A stretch of DNA of 49,363 nt from assembly GCA_039975755.1 (NCBI GenBank), contig JBDWGM010000063.1, forward strand, positions 1 through 49,363, read 5' to 3'. A program made the translations under genes and the position numbers. This DNA is from JABSSA01 sp039975755. Its GTDB lineage: Bacteria > Pseudomonadota > Alphaproteobacteria > Rhodobacterales > Rhodobacteraceae. The notes beneath the pieces are model-generated. The model searched no databases and was not told the DNA's origin. It was given only the letters and a program-made list of their open reading frames with translations. Below, in pieces: positions 25,086 through 34,051 of the stretch. The stretch's first letter is position 1. The number at the start of each line of letters is the position of its first letter.

Positions 25086-27145
25086 CCCGAAAGGCCCAAC
25101 CCTATATTTGGGCGGCGCTGGCGCTGGTTACGGTGATTTTGCACGTGTTTTCCGACCTGTTTGGCGTTCTGGTGAAATACCCCGACGCTTGGGTCGCGTC
25201 CCCGACGGATGTCATGAATCAAGTCATGCGATTGTTCGTCGATGCATTTGGTCCAATTTTCAAAGCGATTGGGTGGTTGCTGGAATGGCCCATTTGGGCG
25301 GCGCAAAATCTTTTGCGCATTCTGCCATGGTCCGTCATCACCGTCTTTCTTGTCGTTTTGGGGTATGTCGCCTCGGGTGTGCGACTGGCCGCGTTCGTGG
25401 CGGTTTCATTGCTTTATATGGCTGGTATCGGGTTTTGGGCCGAAAGCATGAACAGTTTGGCCATTGTGTTGGTTTCAGTGCCGATGGCTTTGGCGGTCGG
25501 TTTTGGATTTGGCGTTTGGGGGGCGTATTCAGAACGCGCAAACCGTGTCCTAATGCCAACCCTCGATCTGCTTCAAACAATCCCAGCCTTCGCCTATTTG
25601 CTGCCAATTCTAATCTTGTTTGGATTTGGGACGACCGTCGGCTTGGTGTCTTCCATCCTGTATGCCTTTCCGCCCATGGTGCGAAACACGATCCTTGGGT
25701 TGCGCGCAGTCCCAAGTGAAATCGTCGAAGCAGGCCTGATTTCTGGCGCGACACCTTCTCAGCTTTTCTGGAAAGTAAAGCTTCCTGCTGCGCAATCCCA
25801 GATGTTGCTGGGCGTGAACCAAACGACCATGGCGTCCTTGTCGATGGTTATCATCGCGTCGATCATCGGCGGGACCAACGATATCGGTTGGGAAGTATTG
25901 TCCACAATTCGCAAGGCGCAATTCGGGGAAAGCCTTTTGGTCGGCTTTGTTATTGCATTGATTGCAATGGTTCTGGATCGCATCACATATGGCTTTGCTA
26001 CGAAAGATCGGGCGGATGGCGGAGGTCAAAAGACGAAGCAGCTATTCCTGACGGTTGTGTTCGTGCTGATTGCTTTGTGTATTTGCGCGCAGTTCATCCC
26101 ATTTTTGAACGAATGGCCCACGTCATTGGTTTTCAATCCAGCACCGGCAATGAACAGTGCATTGGAACATGTGGTAATCAACGGGCGTGAATGGATTGAA
26201 GGGCTAAAGAACTCGGCCTTTTTCTTTGTCATGCTGCCCGTCAAAATCGGTCTAAATCAGGCCGTCAGCCCGTTCACGTGGGGGTTCGCACTGACGCCTG
26301 CTCTTGTCGGTGGATATGCGATTCTGATCCTGGCGTTGTCCGGTTGGATCGTTTGGAAAGGCTGGACGACGCTTGGTGCGATGACATTGGTAAGCGGTGT
26401 GTTTTTATTCATCGGACTGACCAATTTGCCGTGGATTGCGCTGTTCGCCTGCATTGTGTTTACGGCTTATGTCGTGGCGGGGCGACGGCTTGCCATTGGG
26501 ACGGCGGTTGGTTTGGCATTTCTTATCGTTGCAGGGATTTGGCCCCAAACTGTGCTGTCGCTGTATTTATGTGGTTTGGGCGTATTTGTGTGTTTTGTTG
26601 TTGGCACCAGCATCGGCGTTTGGGCGTCGGAAAACCAAGTGGTGTCGGCCATCGTAAGGCCCATCATCGACACATTGCAGACTATGCCGCTTTTCGTGAT
26701 CCTGATCCCATTTGTTATGGTCTTTAAGATCGGGGAATTCACCGCGTTGTTGGCTGTTATTGCCTATGCGATCGTGCCGGCCATTCGATACACGGAACAT
26801 GGTCTGCGAAACTTGCCCGCATCGGTTACAGAGGCGGCAACAACGATTGGTGCGACGCGCATGCAGATGTTGTTCAAAGTCAAACTGCCCTTGGCGCTGC
26901 CGGCAATCATGTTGGGGTTAAATCAGACGATCATCTATGCGATCGGTATGCTGGTTATCGCAGCGTTGGTTGGCACAAACGGGTTGGGTCAACAAATCTA
27001 TATCGGGCTTGGGGACGGCGATTTTGGCGTCGGTATGACCGCTGGGATTGGAATGGCGGTGATTGCCATGGTCGCAGATAGAATGACGCAAGCCGTGAGC
27101 AAACGTAAGCAGATTGAATTTGGGTTGACCGCAAACGTCATTTAA
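25082..27145 (+). CDS. quaternary-amine ABC transporter permease, two ProW-like halves fused
   Basis: A 687-residue membrane protein with two complete ProW-type permease domains. Each carries an EAA motif region: first half VPSEIVEAGLISGATPSQLFWKV (about residue 215), second half LPASVTEAATTIGATRMQMLFKV (about residue 580). Each is followed by the conserved LPLALP/LPAAQS and LGLNQT/LGVNQT segments. The usual homodimeric permease is about 280-350 residues, so this is a duplicated, fused pseudo-dimer with a polar linker near residue 310-325. It overlaps the ATPase gene (ATGA) and is the last gene of the operon, ending in a terminator-like hairpin. Large fused permeases of this sort are familiar in Rhodobacterales. 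Confidence 0.9.
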   Translation: MTRKAQPYIWAALALVTVILHVFSDLFGVLVKYPDAWVASPTDVMNQVMRLFVDAFGPIFKAIGWLLEWPIWAAQNLLRILPWSVITVFLVVLGYVASGVRLAAFVAVSLLYMAGIGFWAESMNSLAIVLVSVPMALAVGFGFGVWGAYSERANRVLMPTLDLLQTIPAFAYLLPILILFGFGTTVGLVSSILYAFPPMVRNTILGLRAVPSEIVEAGLISGATPSQLFWKVKLPAAQSQMLLGVNQTTMASLSMVIIASIIGGTNDIGWEVLSTIRKAQFGESLLVGFVIALIAMVLDRITYGFATKDRADGGGQKTKQLFLTVVFVLIALCICAQFIPFLNEWPTSLVFNPAPAMNSALEHVVINGREWIEGLKNSAFFFVMLPVKIGLNQAVSPFTWGFALTPALVGGYAILILALSGWIVWKGWTTLGAMTLVSGVFLFIGLTNLPWIALFACIVFTAYVVAGRRLAIGTAVGLAFLIVAGIWPQTVLSLYLCGLGVFVCFVVGTSIGVWASENQVVSAIVRPIIDTLQTMPLFVILIPFVMVFKIGEFTALLAVIAYAIVPAIRYTEHGLRNLPASVTEAATTIGATRMQMLFKVKLPLALPAIMLGLNQTIIYAIGMLVIAALVGTNGLGQQIYIGLGDGDFGVGMTAGIGMAVIAMVADRMTQAVSKRKQIEFGLTANVI

Positions 27146-27180
27146 ACGCGGTAACAGCGGATTAATCGGTTCCGCGTTTT
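27144..27180 (+). terminator. terminator-like hairpin at the end of the betaine transporter operon
   Basis: AAACGCGG pairs with CCGCGTTT over a 20-base loop, beginning inside the stop codon TAA and followed by T. It lies between converging genes. The long loop and short U-tract make it moderate in strength. Confidence 0.45.
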
Positions 27181-27196
27181 GGTGGTCTTGAGGACA

Positions 27197-28444
27197 CTAT
27201 GAGAACTCGGATTTGACACGGCGCAGTTTCTTGTCCGCCTCCCATGTCAGGTCTTCTTGAACAAGTTGCACCTCAGCTTCGCCCGTTCGTTGATTGATCA
27301 ATTGAACCAGGGCGTCACGCGCGTTTTCAGCCACTGAGCGAGAGACGGAAAGAGACAGTTTCAAACAAACGGTCAGGGCATCGGTTTGGATGATGCGAAA
27401 GTCATCGATCGACGCATTTGATGACACCACGGCGTTGCGCAACACATCCGGGGTGAAAACAATGGCCCTTCCAGCTTTGGGCAAATGCAGGCAGTCGTCC
27501 ATACGGCCAATGACCTCATCGATGACGCGCAACGAAGACCCACAGGTGCAAGGCGTTTGCGACAGGCGCAAAATGTCGTTCATTCGATAGCGGGCCAGAA
27601 TCTGTGTGGACCGTCCAAAACTCGTGATGATGGGGCTAACCAACCCGGGCCCCACGGTTTCAAATTCGAAAAAGACTGAATCTTCCGCCAGATGCAGGCG
27701 ACCTTTGTGGCAGGTGACGGCCAACAATCCTTCGCTTGCCATGTAGATTTGCCCAAGGCGTGAACCAGACCAATTTTCGATCACGGTTCGATCTGCTGGA
27801 TCAAGAGTTTCGGATGCAGAGAACACGCGTTGCGGCGTCAGTTTAACGCCCGTTTCCGCCAGATATCGCAGTATTTTGGGAGGAGCGACGATCACAGTTG
27901 GGTTGAATTGTTTTAGATCAACTTGCCAGTGTTCAATACCAGATTTCAGGTCGAACACGCGTAACGTCAAGGGCCCGGCTTCATTCGCACTGTCATAAAG
28001 TGGGGTCGCTTGTGGCAACAAAATTGCCACGCGCGGGCGTTTCCAAATGAGGTCTGGCAGTGTTTTGGCCAAAATGGACCCTAACCATCGAAATCGTTCA
28101 GCATCCGAAATAACGAACAAACCGCGATTGCCGCTGGTGCCGGAGCTTGCCCCTGCGGTGAATGTGCCAATACGGGCATTGCCCTCGATGGCTTGGTGAA
28201 CTTGAGCCTTGGTAAAGCCTTGAACATTGTATCCGCTAAAGTCTTTTAACAGGTCTGATTTTTCGATGATTGGCAATTCGTCTAGTGATTGGGGGCCATG
28301 GGAATAGGCCGCGACCTTTGGCACATCCAGTTTCAGCCAACGTTTTAGAGCGCGTTTTTGCCACGCCTCGAACACCAGTCGGGGCAGTTTTGGCAAAAAG
28401 AACGAGACCAGAAAGGCACCAAGGGTTTGGGTTGTTTTGCTCAT
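27197..28444 (-). CDS. adenylate-forming enzyme, PaaK/F390-synthetase-like (ANL superfamily)
   Basis: A 415-residue ANL-superfamily protein. The P-loop is TAGASSGTSGNRG (about residues 96-108), the A5-like motif QIYMASEG, and the A8-like region has CTCGSSLRVIDEVIGRMDD, whose paired cysteines and GRxDD resemble PaaK and coenzyme F390 synthetase relatives. The C-terminal lid holds the Lys-rich end (EADKKLRRVKSEF). It should activate a carboxylate (or phosphate) as an AMP derivative. It is the fourth and last gene of an overlapping minus-strand operon (ATGA overlap with the hydrolase gene). Given KAS III and OleD-like partners, the likely substrate is a beta-hydroxy fatty acid or a similar lipid acid; inference. 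Confidence 0.8.
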   Translation of the reverse strand: MSKTTQTLGAFLVSFFLPKLPRLVFEAWQKRALKRWLKLDVPKVAAYSHGPQSLDELPIIEKSDLLKDFSGYNVQGFTKAQVHQAIEGNARIGTFTAGASSGTSGNRGLFVISDAERFRWLGSILAKTLPDLIWKRPRVAILLPQATPLYDSANEAGPLTLRVFDLKSGIEHWQVDLKQFNPTVIVAPPKILRYLAETGVKLTPQRVFSASETLDPADRTVIENWSGSRLGQIYMASEGLLAVTCHKGRLHLAEDSVFFEFETVGPGLVSPIITSFGRSTQILARYRMNDILRLSQTPCTCGSSLRVIDEVIGRMDDCLHLPKAGRAIVFTPDVLRNAVVSSNASIDDFRIIQTDALTVCLKLSLSVSRSVAENARDALVQLINQRTGEAEVQLVQEDLTWEADKKLRRVKSEFS

Positions 28445-29256
28445 GTGACGATATCAAAAGGCGTGTCGGATGGATCGTGGCACAAAACGACGGTGCCGCC
28501 GCGAGATTGAAAATGCGCGACAATATCAGATGATGCGATCAGTTGGCGTGTGTCATCTGCAATCAAGGAGGACGGAAATCCTGGCGATTTCCCATGTAGC
28601 GCAGATTGAAGCCACTGCACATCCACCGCATAGAGCAACGGTGTCTTTTCCTTTTGGAACAACACGCCAAAATGACCATATGCGTGACCGGGCAAAGGTA
28701 TACTTTTTACGGTGCCGTCGCCAAACAAATCCGTACCCTTTGGAAGGTCAAAGATGGATGTATCGGATCGAGGTAAGTTATTCAGACTTGTAAAACGTTC
28801 TGCAAAGTCTTCGGGCAGGAGTTCCGTGAAAACGCCATGGCTGAGATTTCGGATCGTGTTATTGGAGCGGATGCGGGCGAAGGCGTCGCCGCACCCAATA
28901 AAGCGTGCGTTAGGGAATTGTTTTAACCCCGAGATGTGATCTGCATGAAAATGAGTGATGATCACATATTTGATGTCATGCTCAGACAAGCCGAAATGCG
29001 ATAGGAATTGGTGCGGCTGATGCATTTCGTTCAACTTGGGCTTCAAAATCCCCGTATACAATCGCAATGCGCAACCACGATGAGGGCCTTGGGTCGTTTC
29101 GTGCGTATAGCCGGTGTCGATCAGTATGGCACCGTGATCTGGATGCCGGATTAAACCGTAACGCACTTTTAAGGCCAGGTTTTTCCATGCACCGCCTTTT
29201 TGGATAAATGCCTGTGGGGCGTTGACCCAAGCGCTGTTTGCGAAAACGGGGGTCAC
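28441..29256 (-). CDS. MBL-fold metallo-hydrolase
   Basis: A 271-residue metallo-beta-lactamase-fold protein. The metal motif is THFHADHISGL (H102, H104, D106, H107), with a further HAYGHFGVLF His and YAVDVQW Asp, and LCHDPSD near the end, giving a binuclear-site pattern like lactonases (AiiA/AttM) and related hydrolases. I placed the start at the GTG at 29256-29254, which overlaps the upstream stop (GTGA) and begins at TPVFANSAWVNAP; a GTG two codons earlier and a longer frame to 29454 are possible but the extension is coding sequence of the gene before. It is embedded in a lipid-type operon, so a lactone or thioester substrate is plausible. Confidence 0.85.
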   Translation of the reverse strand: MTPVFANSAWVNAPQAFIQKGGAWKNLALKVRYGLIRHPDHGAILIDTGYTHETTQGPHRGCALRLYTGILKPKLNEMHQPHQFLSHFGLSEHDIKYVIITHFHADHISGLKQFPNARFIGCGDAFARIRSNNTIRNLSHGVFTELLPEDFAERFTSLNNLPRSDTSIFDLPKGTDLFGDGTVKSIPLPGHAYGHFGVLFQKEKTPLLYAVDVQWLQSALHGKSPGFPSSLIADDTRQLIASSDIVAHFQSRGGTVVLCHDPSDTPFDIVT

Positions 29257-30248
29257 ACACACGATCCGTTGGCGAATGTCTTGTCCAAGCCTTTTTGGAA
29301 CCGGATTTGAGGGGTCCACCCCAGCAGGGATTGCGCCTTGGAAATATTCAAGCTTTGCGCATAGGCGAACAAAGCCAACCCGTATTTGGTCGCGACAGGT
29401 TCGCCCAAAGCTGGAAACAATCGAGCGGCGTATTCCAAAACACTCGCAACGCAAAGGGCAGGAGCGAGGGGTGTTTTGCGCCAGCGGACATCAATTTGCG
29501 CTCGTTCACATATTTGATCGACAATATTTGTGACGGCCAAAGGTTCGCCGCTTGAGATATTGAAAATCTCACGATCAACTTGTGCCGGTGCGTTCATTGC
29601 ACAACCAATCGCGTCCACGACATCGTCGACATGTGTCAGGTCGATAGAGGCGCGGCCATTGCGAAACAATGGCAACGGTCGGCTTTTTGCGGCGCGCAAT
29701 ATGCGGGGTAAAAGCGTCGTGTCATTCAACCCATAAATTCCTCTAGGCCTAAGGATGATGGGATGCAGTTCGGGCGTGTCCAAGACGAGTGTTTCGGCTT
29801 TCTGTTTCGTCGCTGCGTAAGCATTGAACGGTTTTGGCAGTGGCATGTCTTCGGACACGTTTAGCTGGTCGTTCAACGAAAAATACACGGAGGGGCTTGA
29901 GATAAAAACAAACCGAGACGCGCCCAAGTCTTTCGCGAGGTGCAAAACATTGCGTGTACCTGCGATATTTGCAGCTTCAAAATCAGCCAAACGACCAAAG
30001 GGTGCGGAAAGCGCTGCGCAATGAACAACACAATCGACACTGTCCAAATTTTCATGGCTGTGAACGGGCGCGGAAATATCCCATTGGAATACGTTGTGTC
30101 CTGACATTCCAAGAGTATGGCACCCCACATCACTTCGTCCATGCGCGATGACGTCGTAGCCTTTAGTTGCCAGATGCTGGACCAGATGCCCACCCAGAAA
30201 ACCAGTTGCACCAGTGACCAAGATACGGCGTGGGGCATCAGGCCTCAT
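29253..30248 (-). CDS. NAD(P)-dependent epimerase/3-beta-HSD family reductase, OleD-like
   Basis: A 331-residue extended SDR. The Rossmann motif is VTGATGFLGGHL (residues 11-22), with the Y-x3-K catalytic pair in NAYAATKQKAE (Y144, K148), the active-site Ser in FISSPSVYF, and LRPRGIYGLNDTTLLPRIL as the substrate-side motif. The SSPSVYF and downstream blocks resemble OleD, the 2-alkyl-3-ketoalkanoate reductase of olefin biosynthesis, more than sugar epimerases. The ATG at 30248 lies 11 bases inside the end of the KAS III gene, with GGGGGA upstream; a longer frame to 30377 is less likely. It presumably reduces a beta-keto lipid to the beta-hydroxy form. Confidence 0.82.
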   Translation of the reverse strand: MRPDAPRRILVTGATGFLGGHLVQHLATKGYDVIAHGRSDVGCHTLGMSGHNVFQWDISAPVHSHENLDSVDCVVHCAALSAPFGRLADFEAANIAGTRNVLHLAKDLGASRFVFISSPSVYFSLNDQLNVSEDMPLPKPFNAYAATKQKAETLVLDTPELHPIILRPRGIYGLNDTTLLPRILRAAKSRPLPLFRNGRASIDLTHVDDVVDAIGCAMNAPAQVDREIFNISSGEPLAVTNIVDQICERAQIDVRWRKTPLAPALCVASVLEYAARLFPALGEPVATKYGLALFAYAQSLNISKAQSLLGWTPQIRFQKGLDKTFANGSCV

Positions 30249-31224
30249 AGGCCATTCCCCCGATGGATACGCCAGCCGAAGTCCCAAGAAACAGGACTTT
30301 GGAACCGGGTCCAATGCGACCTTGCTTGCGTGCAAGGTCAAAAGCAAATGGGATCGAAGCGGCGATTTGATTGCCATAGTCAGACGCGATATCGAAAACG
30401 CGATCCTTATCGAATTTGGTCAAACGCACCATATGAGACAGCGCGGCAGGGCTGGCTTGATGTGGAATGACAAGATCGACGTCTTTATGTTGCCAACCGG
30501 CTTGATCCAGCAGCCCGTCGACGCAGGCATTAAAGTGTTCAATTGTCAGCCGGAACAGGGCGATCCCGTCCATCGAAAACAGTGTATTGCGTTCAAACGC
30601 GTCGCGATCTTCTCGATAATCAAAACGTGTTCCGCCCGCGCCAATTTCGCTGGCCTCATAGGCTGAAGGATAGGTTCGGAACAGCATTGATTTCAGGCCG
30701 CGTGTTCCGTTGGAGTTTCGCGTTAACACCACAGCGGCCGCGCCATCGCCAAACAACCCAGCCACTTCTGGATGCGACGACCATGGCAAAGCCCGCGATG
30801 CGATTTCGGCCGAGAAAACCAACGCATTGGTGTGTTGTCCTGTGTCCAGCAGGCGGTCCGCCGTTTGGAGCGCGGTTAGAAAGCTCAGGCATGTGCTATT
30901 GACGTCAAATGCGGCAGCGCTGCCGTCGGCTATTCCCAATTCGCGCATAACAAGCGGAGCCGTGGACGGAATGGGTTGATATGGCACCGCGCAACCCGAA
31001 ATTAAAAGGTCGATTTCAGTCGCGTCAATTCCGGCATCTTCCAAAGCTGTCTTGCACGCGGAAATGGCCAGATCAATTTGGCTTTCGTCGCGGCAAACAT
31101 AGCGGTGCGACACGCCAGTTTCTTTTTGCAAATGTCCAATTGGGAACCCCAATTGCGCGTCCAACGTTTCTGCGCTTAGGCTCTCCGCTGGCAAGGCTCT
31201 TCCGGTTCCAATGATATGCACCAT
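30238..31224 (-). CDS. 3-oxoacyl-ACP synthase III / OleA-like condensing enzyme
   Basis: A 328-residue thiolase-fold enzyme with the KAS III triad Cys112 (VNSTCLSFLTAL), His255 (VIPHQASPAAL) and Asn285 (SDYGNQIAAS), plus the C-terminal GTSAGVSIGGMAY glycine-rich end. The His motif lacks the QANxRI sequence that contacts ACP in housekeeping FabH, which argues for a specialised role. I chose the Met at 31224 (MVHIIGTGRALP) over the longer frame to 31311. It heads a four-gene minus-strand operon with a divergent GST gene upstream. It would condense acyl thioesters, possibly head-to-head as OleA does. Confidence 0.85.
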   Translation of the reverse strand: MVHIIGTGRALPAESLSAETLDAQLGFPIGHLQKETGVSHRYVCRDESQIDLAISACKTALEDAGIDATEIDLLISGCAVPYQPIPSTAPLVMRELGIADGSAAAFDVNSTCLSFLTALQTADRLLDTGQHTNALVFSAEIASRALPWSSHPEVAGLFGDGAAAVVLTRNSNGTRGLKSMLFRTYPSAYEASEIGAGGTRFDYREDRDAFERNTLFSMDGIALFRLTIEHFNACVDGLLDQAGWQHKDVDLVIPHQASPAALSHMVRLTKFDKDRVFDIASDYGNQIAASIPFAFDLARKQGRIGPGSKVLFLGTSAGVSIGGMAYEA

Positions 31225-31240
31225 AAAATGAACAGCCTCA

Positions 31241-31256
31241 ATAACGATATAGTTAT
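31241..31256. promoter_or_regulatory. 16-bp palindrome-like operator candidate
   Basis: ATAAC-GATATA-GTTAT lies 17-32 bases upstream of the KAS III ATG in the 244-base divergent promoter region shared with the GST gene. Five-base arms with an AT-rich centre are usual for TetR/MarR-type sites; no such regulator gene is adjacent. Confidence 0.35.
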
Positions 31257-31468
31257 GGGTGAGTGTAAACCTGTCCCTTCGCAAAGCCAAATGATGCATT
31301 TGATGGAACAATCAGGCAAACGCGCATGAAGACACCAAAGCAATGTGTGGATCTGTGCACGTATGGGGCAATTCATGATGAAGACGTGAATACTTACCCG
31401 GTGGCAAACTAGTCGTCACTGGCGCATGGTGTGGTTTCTTAGGTGGCCCAAAGGCGGAGAGTTTCGGT

Positions 31469-32518
31469 GTGACTGAGCCAAAAAACACTGCAATTGAAGA
31501 ACCGCAAACCAACGCCAAAGCGCGCCGGGCTCAGGGGGAGTTCGTGCGCGGGGTCAGTAAGTTTCGCAATGATCTTGACGCGCAGTCAGGTTTTCCGCCG
31601 GAACCCGGACGATACCATTTGTTTGTGGCTTTGAATTGCCCGTGGTGTCACAGGGTGACGCTGGCGCGAAACATTCTTGGGTTGCAAAACGCGGTGACCA
31701 TGGATGTGGCCTTTCCCAATCGCACGACAGAAGATGATCCAATCGAACCGAACCGTTGGGAGTTTGATCCAAGCCGTATCGCGACGTTGACCGGGGATGT
31801 TCTGCCAGAATGTACAAATGAGACTGCGACAGGGCAAAATTTTCGATTGATGATCGAAATTTACCAAGCCGAAGGTTCGTCCGAAGCATCCGTACCGGTG
31901 CTTTATGACAAAAAGCAAAAGCGCATCGTGTCCAATGAAAGTGCAGACATTGTGCGGCTGTTGAACAAACACGCTATCGCACTTGGGTCCGAGATGTCCG
32001 AAGCCAGCAGATTGGATTTGTTTCCCCTAGGCAAAGAACACGCCGCGCTGCGCAGTGAGATCGATATCCTGAACGAAGACATCTATGTTGGCATCAACAA
32101 CGGGGCGTATAAGGCTGGGTTTTCTTCGGATCAAAATGTCTATGAAGCAGCGTTTGAGCGGTATTTCGATACCCTTGACCAGATTGAAAACCGGCTTGGG
32201 TCCGATGGCCGCCCGTTTTTAACAGGTGATGCGTTTACCGAAGCAGATTTGAGGTTATTTCCGACATTGTATCGGCATGATCCTGTTTATTACGTGCGTA
32301 TGAAACTGAATGCTGCACGGATATTGGATTACCCGTTCCTGTGGCGTTGGCTTTGCCGTGTTTACGCAATGCCAGGCGTTGCTGAGAGCAATTCGCTTGT
32401 GCATTGTCGCCAGGGATATTTTGGCCGATCTTGGAACAACGTTGTGCCCAAAGGGCCATTGCACCCGATGCCCTATCCAAAGGCTTACGAGCATCCCGAA
32501 TTGGCACGATCTGAATAG
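31469..32518 (+). CDS. glutathione S-transferase, glutathionyl-hydroquinone reductase type
   Basis: A 349-residue protein starting with GTG at 31469. The N-terminal thioredoxin-like domain carries CPWC (C57-C60), the active-site motif of Xi-class GSTs (YqjG/EcM4/PcpF), with the following HRVTLARN helix and the ESADIVRLLN segment that binds glutathione. The C-terminal helical domain (about 190-330) includes the GAYKAGFSSDQNVYE motif and FLTGDAFTEADLRLFPTLYRHD. These enzymes use two glutathiones to reduce glutathionyl-hydroquinones in the cytosol. It diverges from the KAS III operon and converges on the antiporter gene 25 bases downstream. Confidence 0.9.
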   Translation: MTEPKNTAIEEPQTNAKARRAQGEFVRGVSKFRNDLDAQSGFPPEPGRYHLFVALNCPWCHRVTLARNILGLQNAVTMDVAFPNRTTEDDPIEPNRWEFDPSRIATLTGDVLPECTNETATGQNFRLMIEIYQAEGSSEASVPVLYDKKQKRIVSNESADIVRLLNKHAIALGSEMSEASRLDLFPLGKEHAALRSEIDILNEDIYVGINNGAYKAGFSSDQNVYEAAFERYFDTLDQIENRLGSDGRPFLTGDAFTEADLRLFPTLYRHDPVYYVRMKLNAARILDYPFLWRWLCRVYAMPGVAESNSLVHCRQGYFGRSWNNVVPKGPLHPMPYPKAYEHPELARSE

Positions 32519-32543
32519 TCGTTTTGACAGTTTATGATCGCGC

Positions 32544-33776
32544 TTAGGCGCTGAAGCGTTGTGCCAATCGACCGACTGACAGACCTTGTATGATGATTGA
32601 AAAGACAACGACGACATATGTCGCGGTCAAAATCAAAGCTTTCCATTCAGTGTCGGGCAGCGACAGCGCCAAAGCGACTGAGATGCCACCTTTCAAGCCG
32701 CCCCATGTCATGATCGGGACAACACCATTTGCAAAGCTTCGGAATGGGCGAAGCATCAGGACCGGAATCGCAACGGCGGCGAGACGACCCAATAGGGCCA
32801 AAACGATCGCGGCGGCAGCGGCTTGGAAGTTGTGCAAGTCTAATGTGATTGCGAAGACCTCGAAACCGATCATCAAGAATAGAACCGCGTTTAGAATTTC
32901 ATCCACGAGTTTCCAAAATGCATTGACGTAAAGCCGCGTTTCTTCCGACATCCCATGCCGTGACCCCACATCACCAATCAACAGACCCGCGCAGACGGCC
33001 ATGATAGGTGCAGAGACACCCAAAAAGACTGCCAATTCATATCCCCCAAAGGCAAGTCCGAGCGTGATTAAAACTTCGAGTGAATAGTCGTCGATCCTGC
33101 GCATTACACGAAAAACAAGCCACCCCAACGAGACGCCCAAAAGCGCACCGCCAACGGCTTCTATCAAGAATAACTCCAAAGCGCCGATCAAGCCGGACCC
33201 ATGGCTGTCGCCATGAGGGAAGGCGAGCCCGACCAACACAAGGAAGATCACATAACCGACGCCGTCGTTGAACAGACTTTCCCCTGCAATCTGAGTCTCC
33301 AAAGTCTTTGGTAAATTCGTTTCGCGCAAAATGCCCAAAACGGCGACCGGGTCAGTTGGGGAAATCAATGCGCCAAAGACCAGAGCGATCAGCAACGGCA
33401 TACCCGTGAGCCAAGAGAACCCAACGCCGACAATCACCAGAGACAGACAAACACCAAGTGTGGCCATTACAGCGACGACTGGCCATTCGCGTTTCAAATC
33501 CGACAGTTTGACATGCAGAGCACCCGCAAACAGCAAAAGCCCAAGCATGCCTTCAAGCAGTGCGTTTGAGAAATCAATGCTGGCAACTGTGCCACCAACC
33601 GCAGCCGCGACACCCAATCCCGGCGCGAAAAAATCTACCAGCATAACGCCAAGGGACGCAAATAACGCGACAACCAGAATGCCGATTGAGGGTGGGAATT
33701 TCAGAAATAAATAATTGATAGCGCCAAAAGCGCCCGCAAGGACGATCAGGAGGGATGCGATTTGTAATAGGGTCAT
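32544..33776 (-). CDS. monovalent cation:proton antiporter, CPA1 (NhaP) family
   Basis: A 410-residue polytopic membrane protein with about 12 predicted transmembrane segments. ISPTDPVAVLGILR (D142) and GESLFNDGVGYV (E166, N170, D171) are the ion-binding motifs of the Na+/H+ antiporter CPA1 family, and MTWGGLKGGISVALAL is the conserved TM10 Arg/Gly-like region. It lacks a long C-terminal regulatory tail, ending soon after the last helix. It would exchange Na+ or K+ for H+ at the inner membrane. It stands alone on the minus strand, with the start codon followed upstream by a 275-base gap. Confidence 0.9.
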   Translation of the reverse strand: MTLLQIASLLIVLAGAFGAINYLFLKFPPSIGILVVALFASLGVMLVDFFAPGLGVAAAVGGTVASIDFSNALLEGMLGLLLFAGALHVKLSDLKREWPVVAVMATLGVCLSLVIVGVGFSWLTGMPLLIALVFGALISPTDPVAVLGILRETNLPKTLETQIAGESLFNDGVGYVIFLVLVGLAFPHGDSHGSGLIGALELFLIEAVGGALLGVSLGWLVFRVMRRIDDYSLEVLITLGLAFGGYELAVFLGVSAPIMAVCAGLLIGDVGSRHGMSEETRLYVNAFWKLVDEILNAVLFLMIGFEVFAITLDLHNFQAAAAAIVLALLGRLAAVAIPVLMLRPFRSFANGVVPIMTWGGLKGGISVALALSLPDTEWKALILTATYVVVVFSIIIQGLSVGRLAQRFSA

Positions 33777-34051
33777 GAGCGCTTAAGCCTCGATTTTTAG
33801 GGGGTTTAGCACTCTGGAAACCGCGATGCCAAGTTTCTCAAGAAAGTGGTCAATCGGCAAAGAGGTCTTTGCCCCGTCAAGCGCCACTCAAATAACGGTT
33901 CTGAAGCTCTGTGGTGACACAGTTATACATCACCATTTCAATAATCTGTTCTACGGAAGTCGGCTAAGCAATTGAACGGGTTTGCTCTCTTGTGTGGGTA
34001 CCTGATAGGAAGGCGGTACATTCAACCAACGTACGATGCTGGGACAGTTCA

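Noticed and set aside
30238..31224. Reading the KAS III gene as housekeeping fabH
   Set aside because: It is not next to plsX/rpmF, the His motif lacks the usual QANxRI sequence, and it is in an operon with reductase, hydrolase and adenylating genes.
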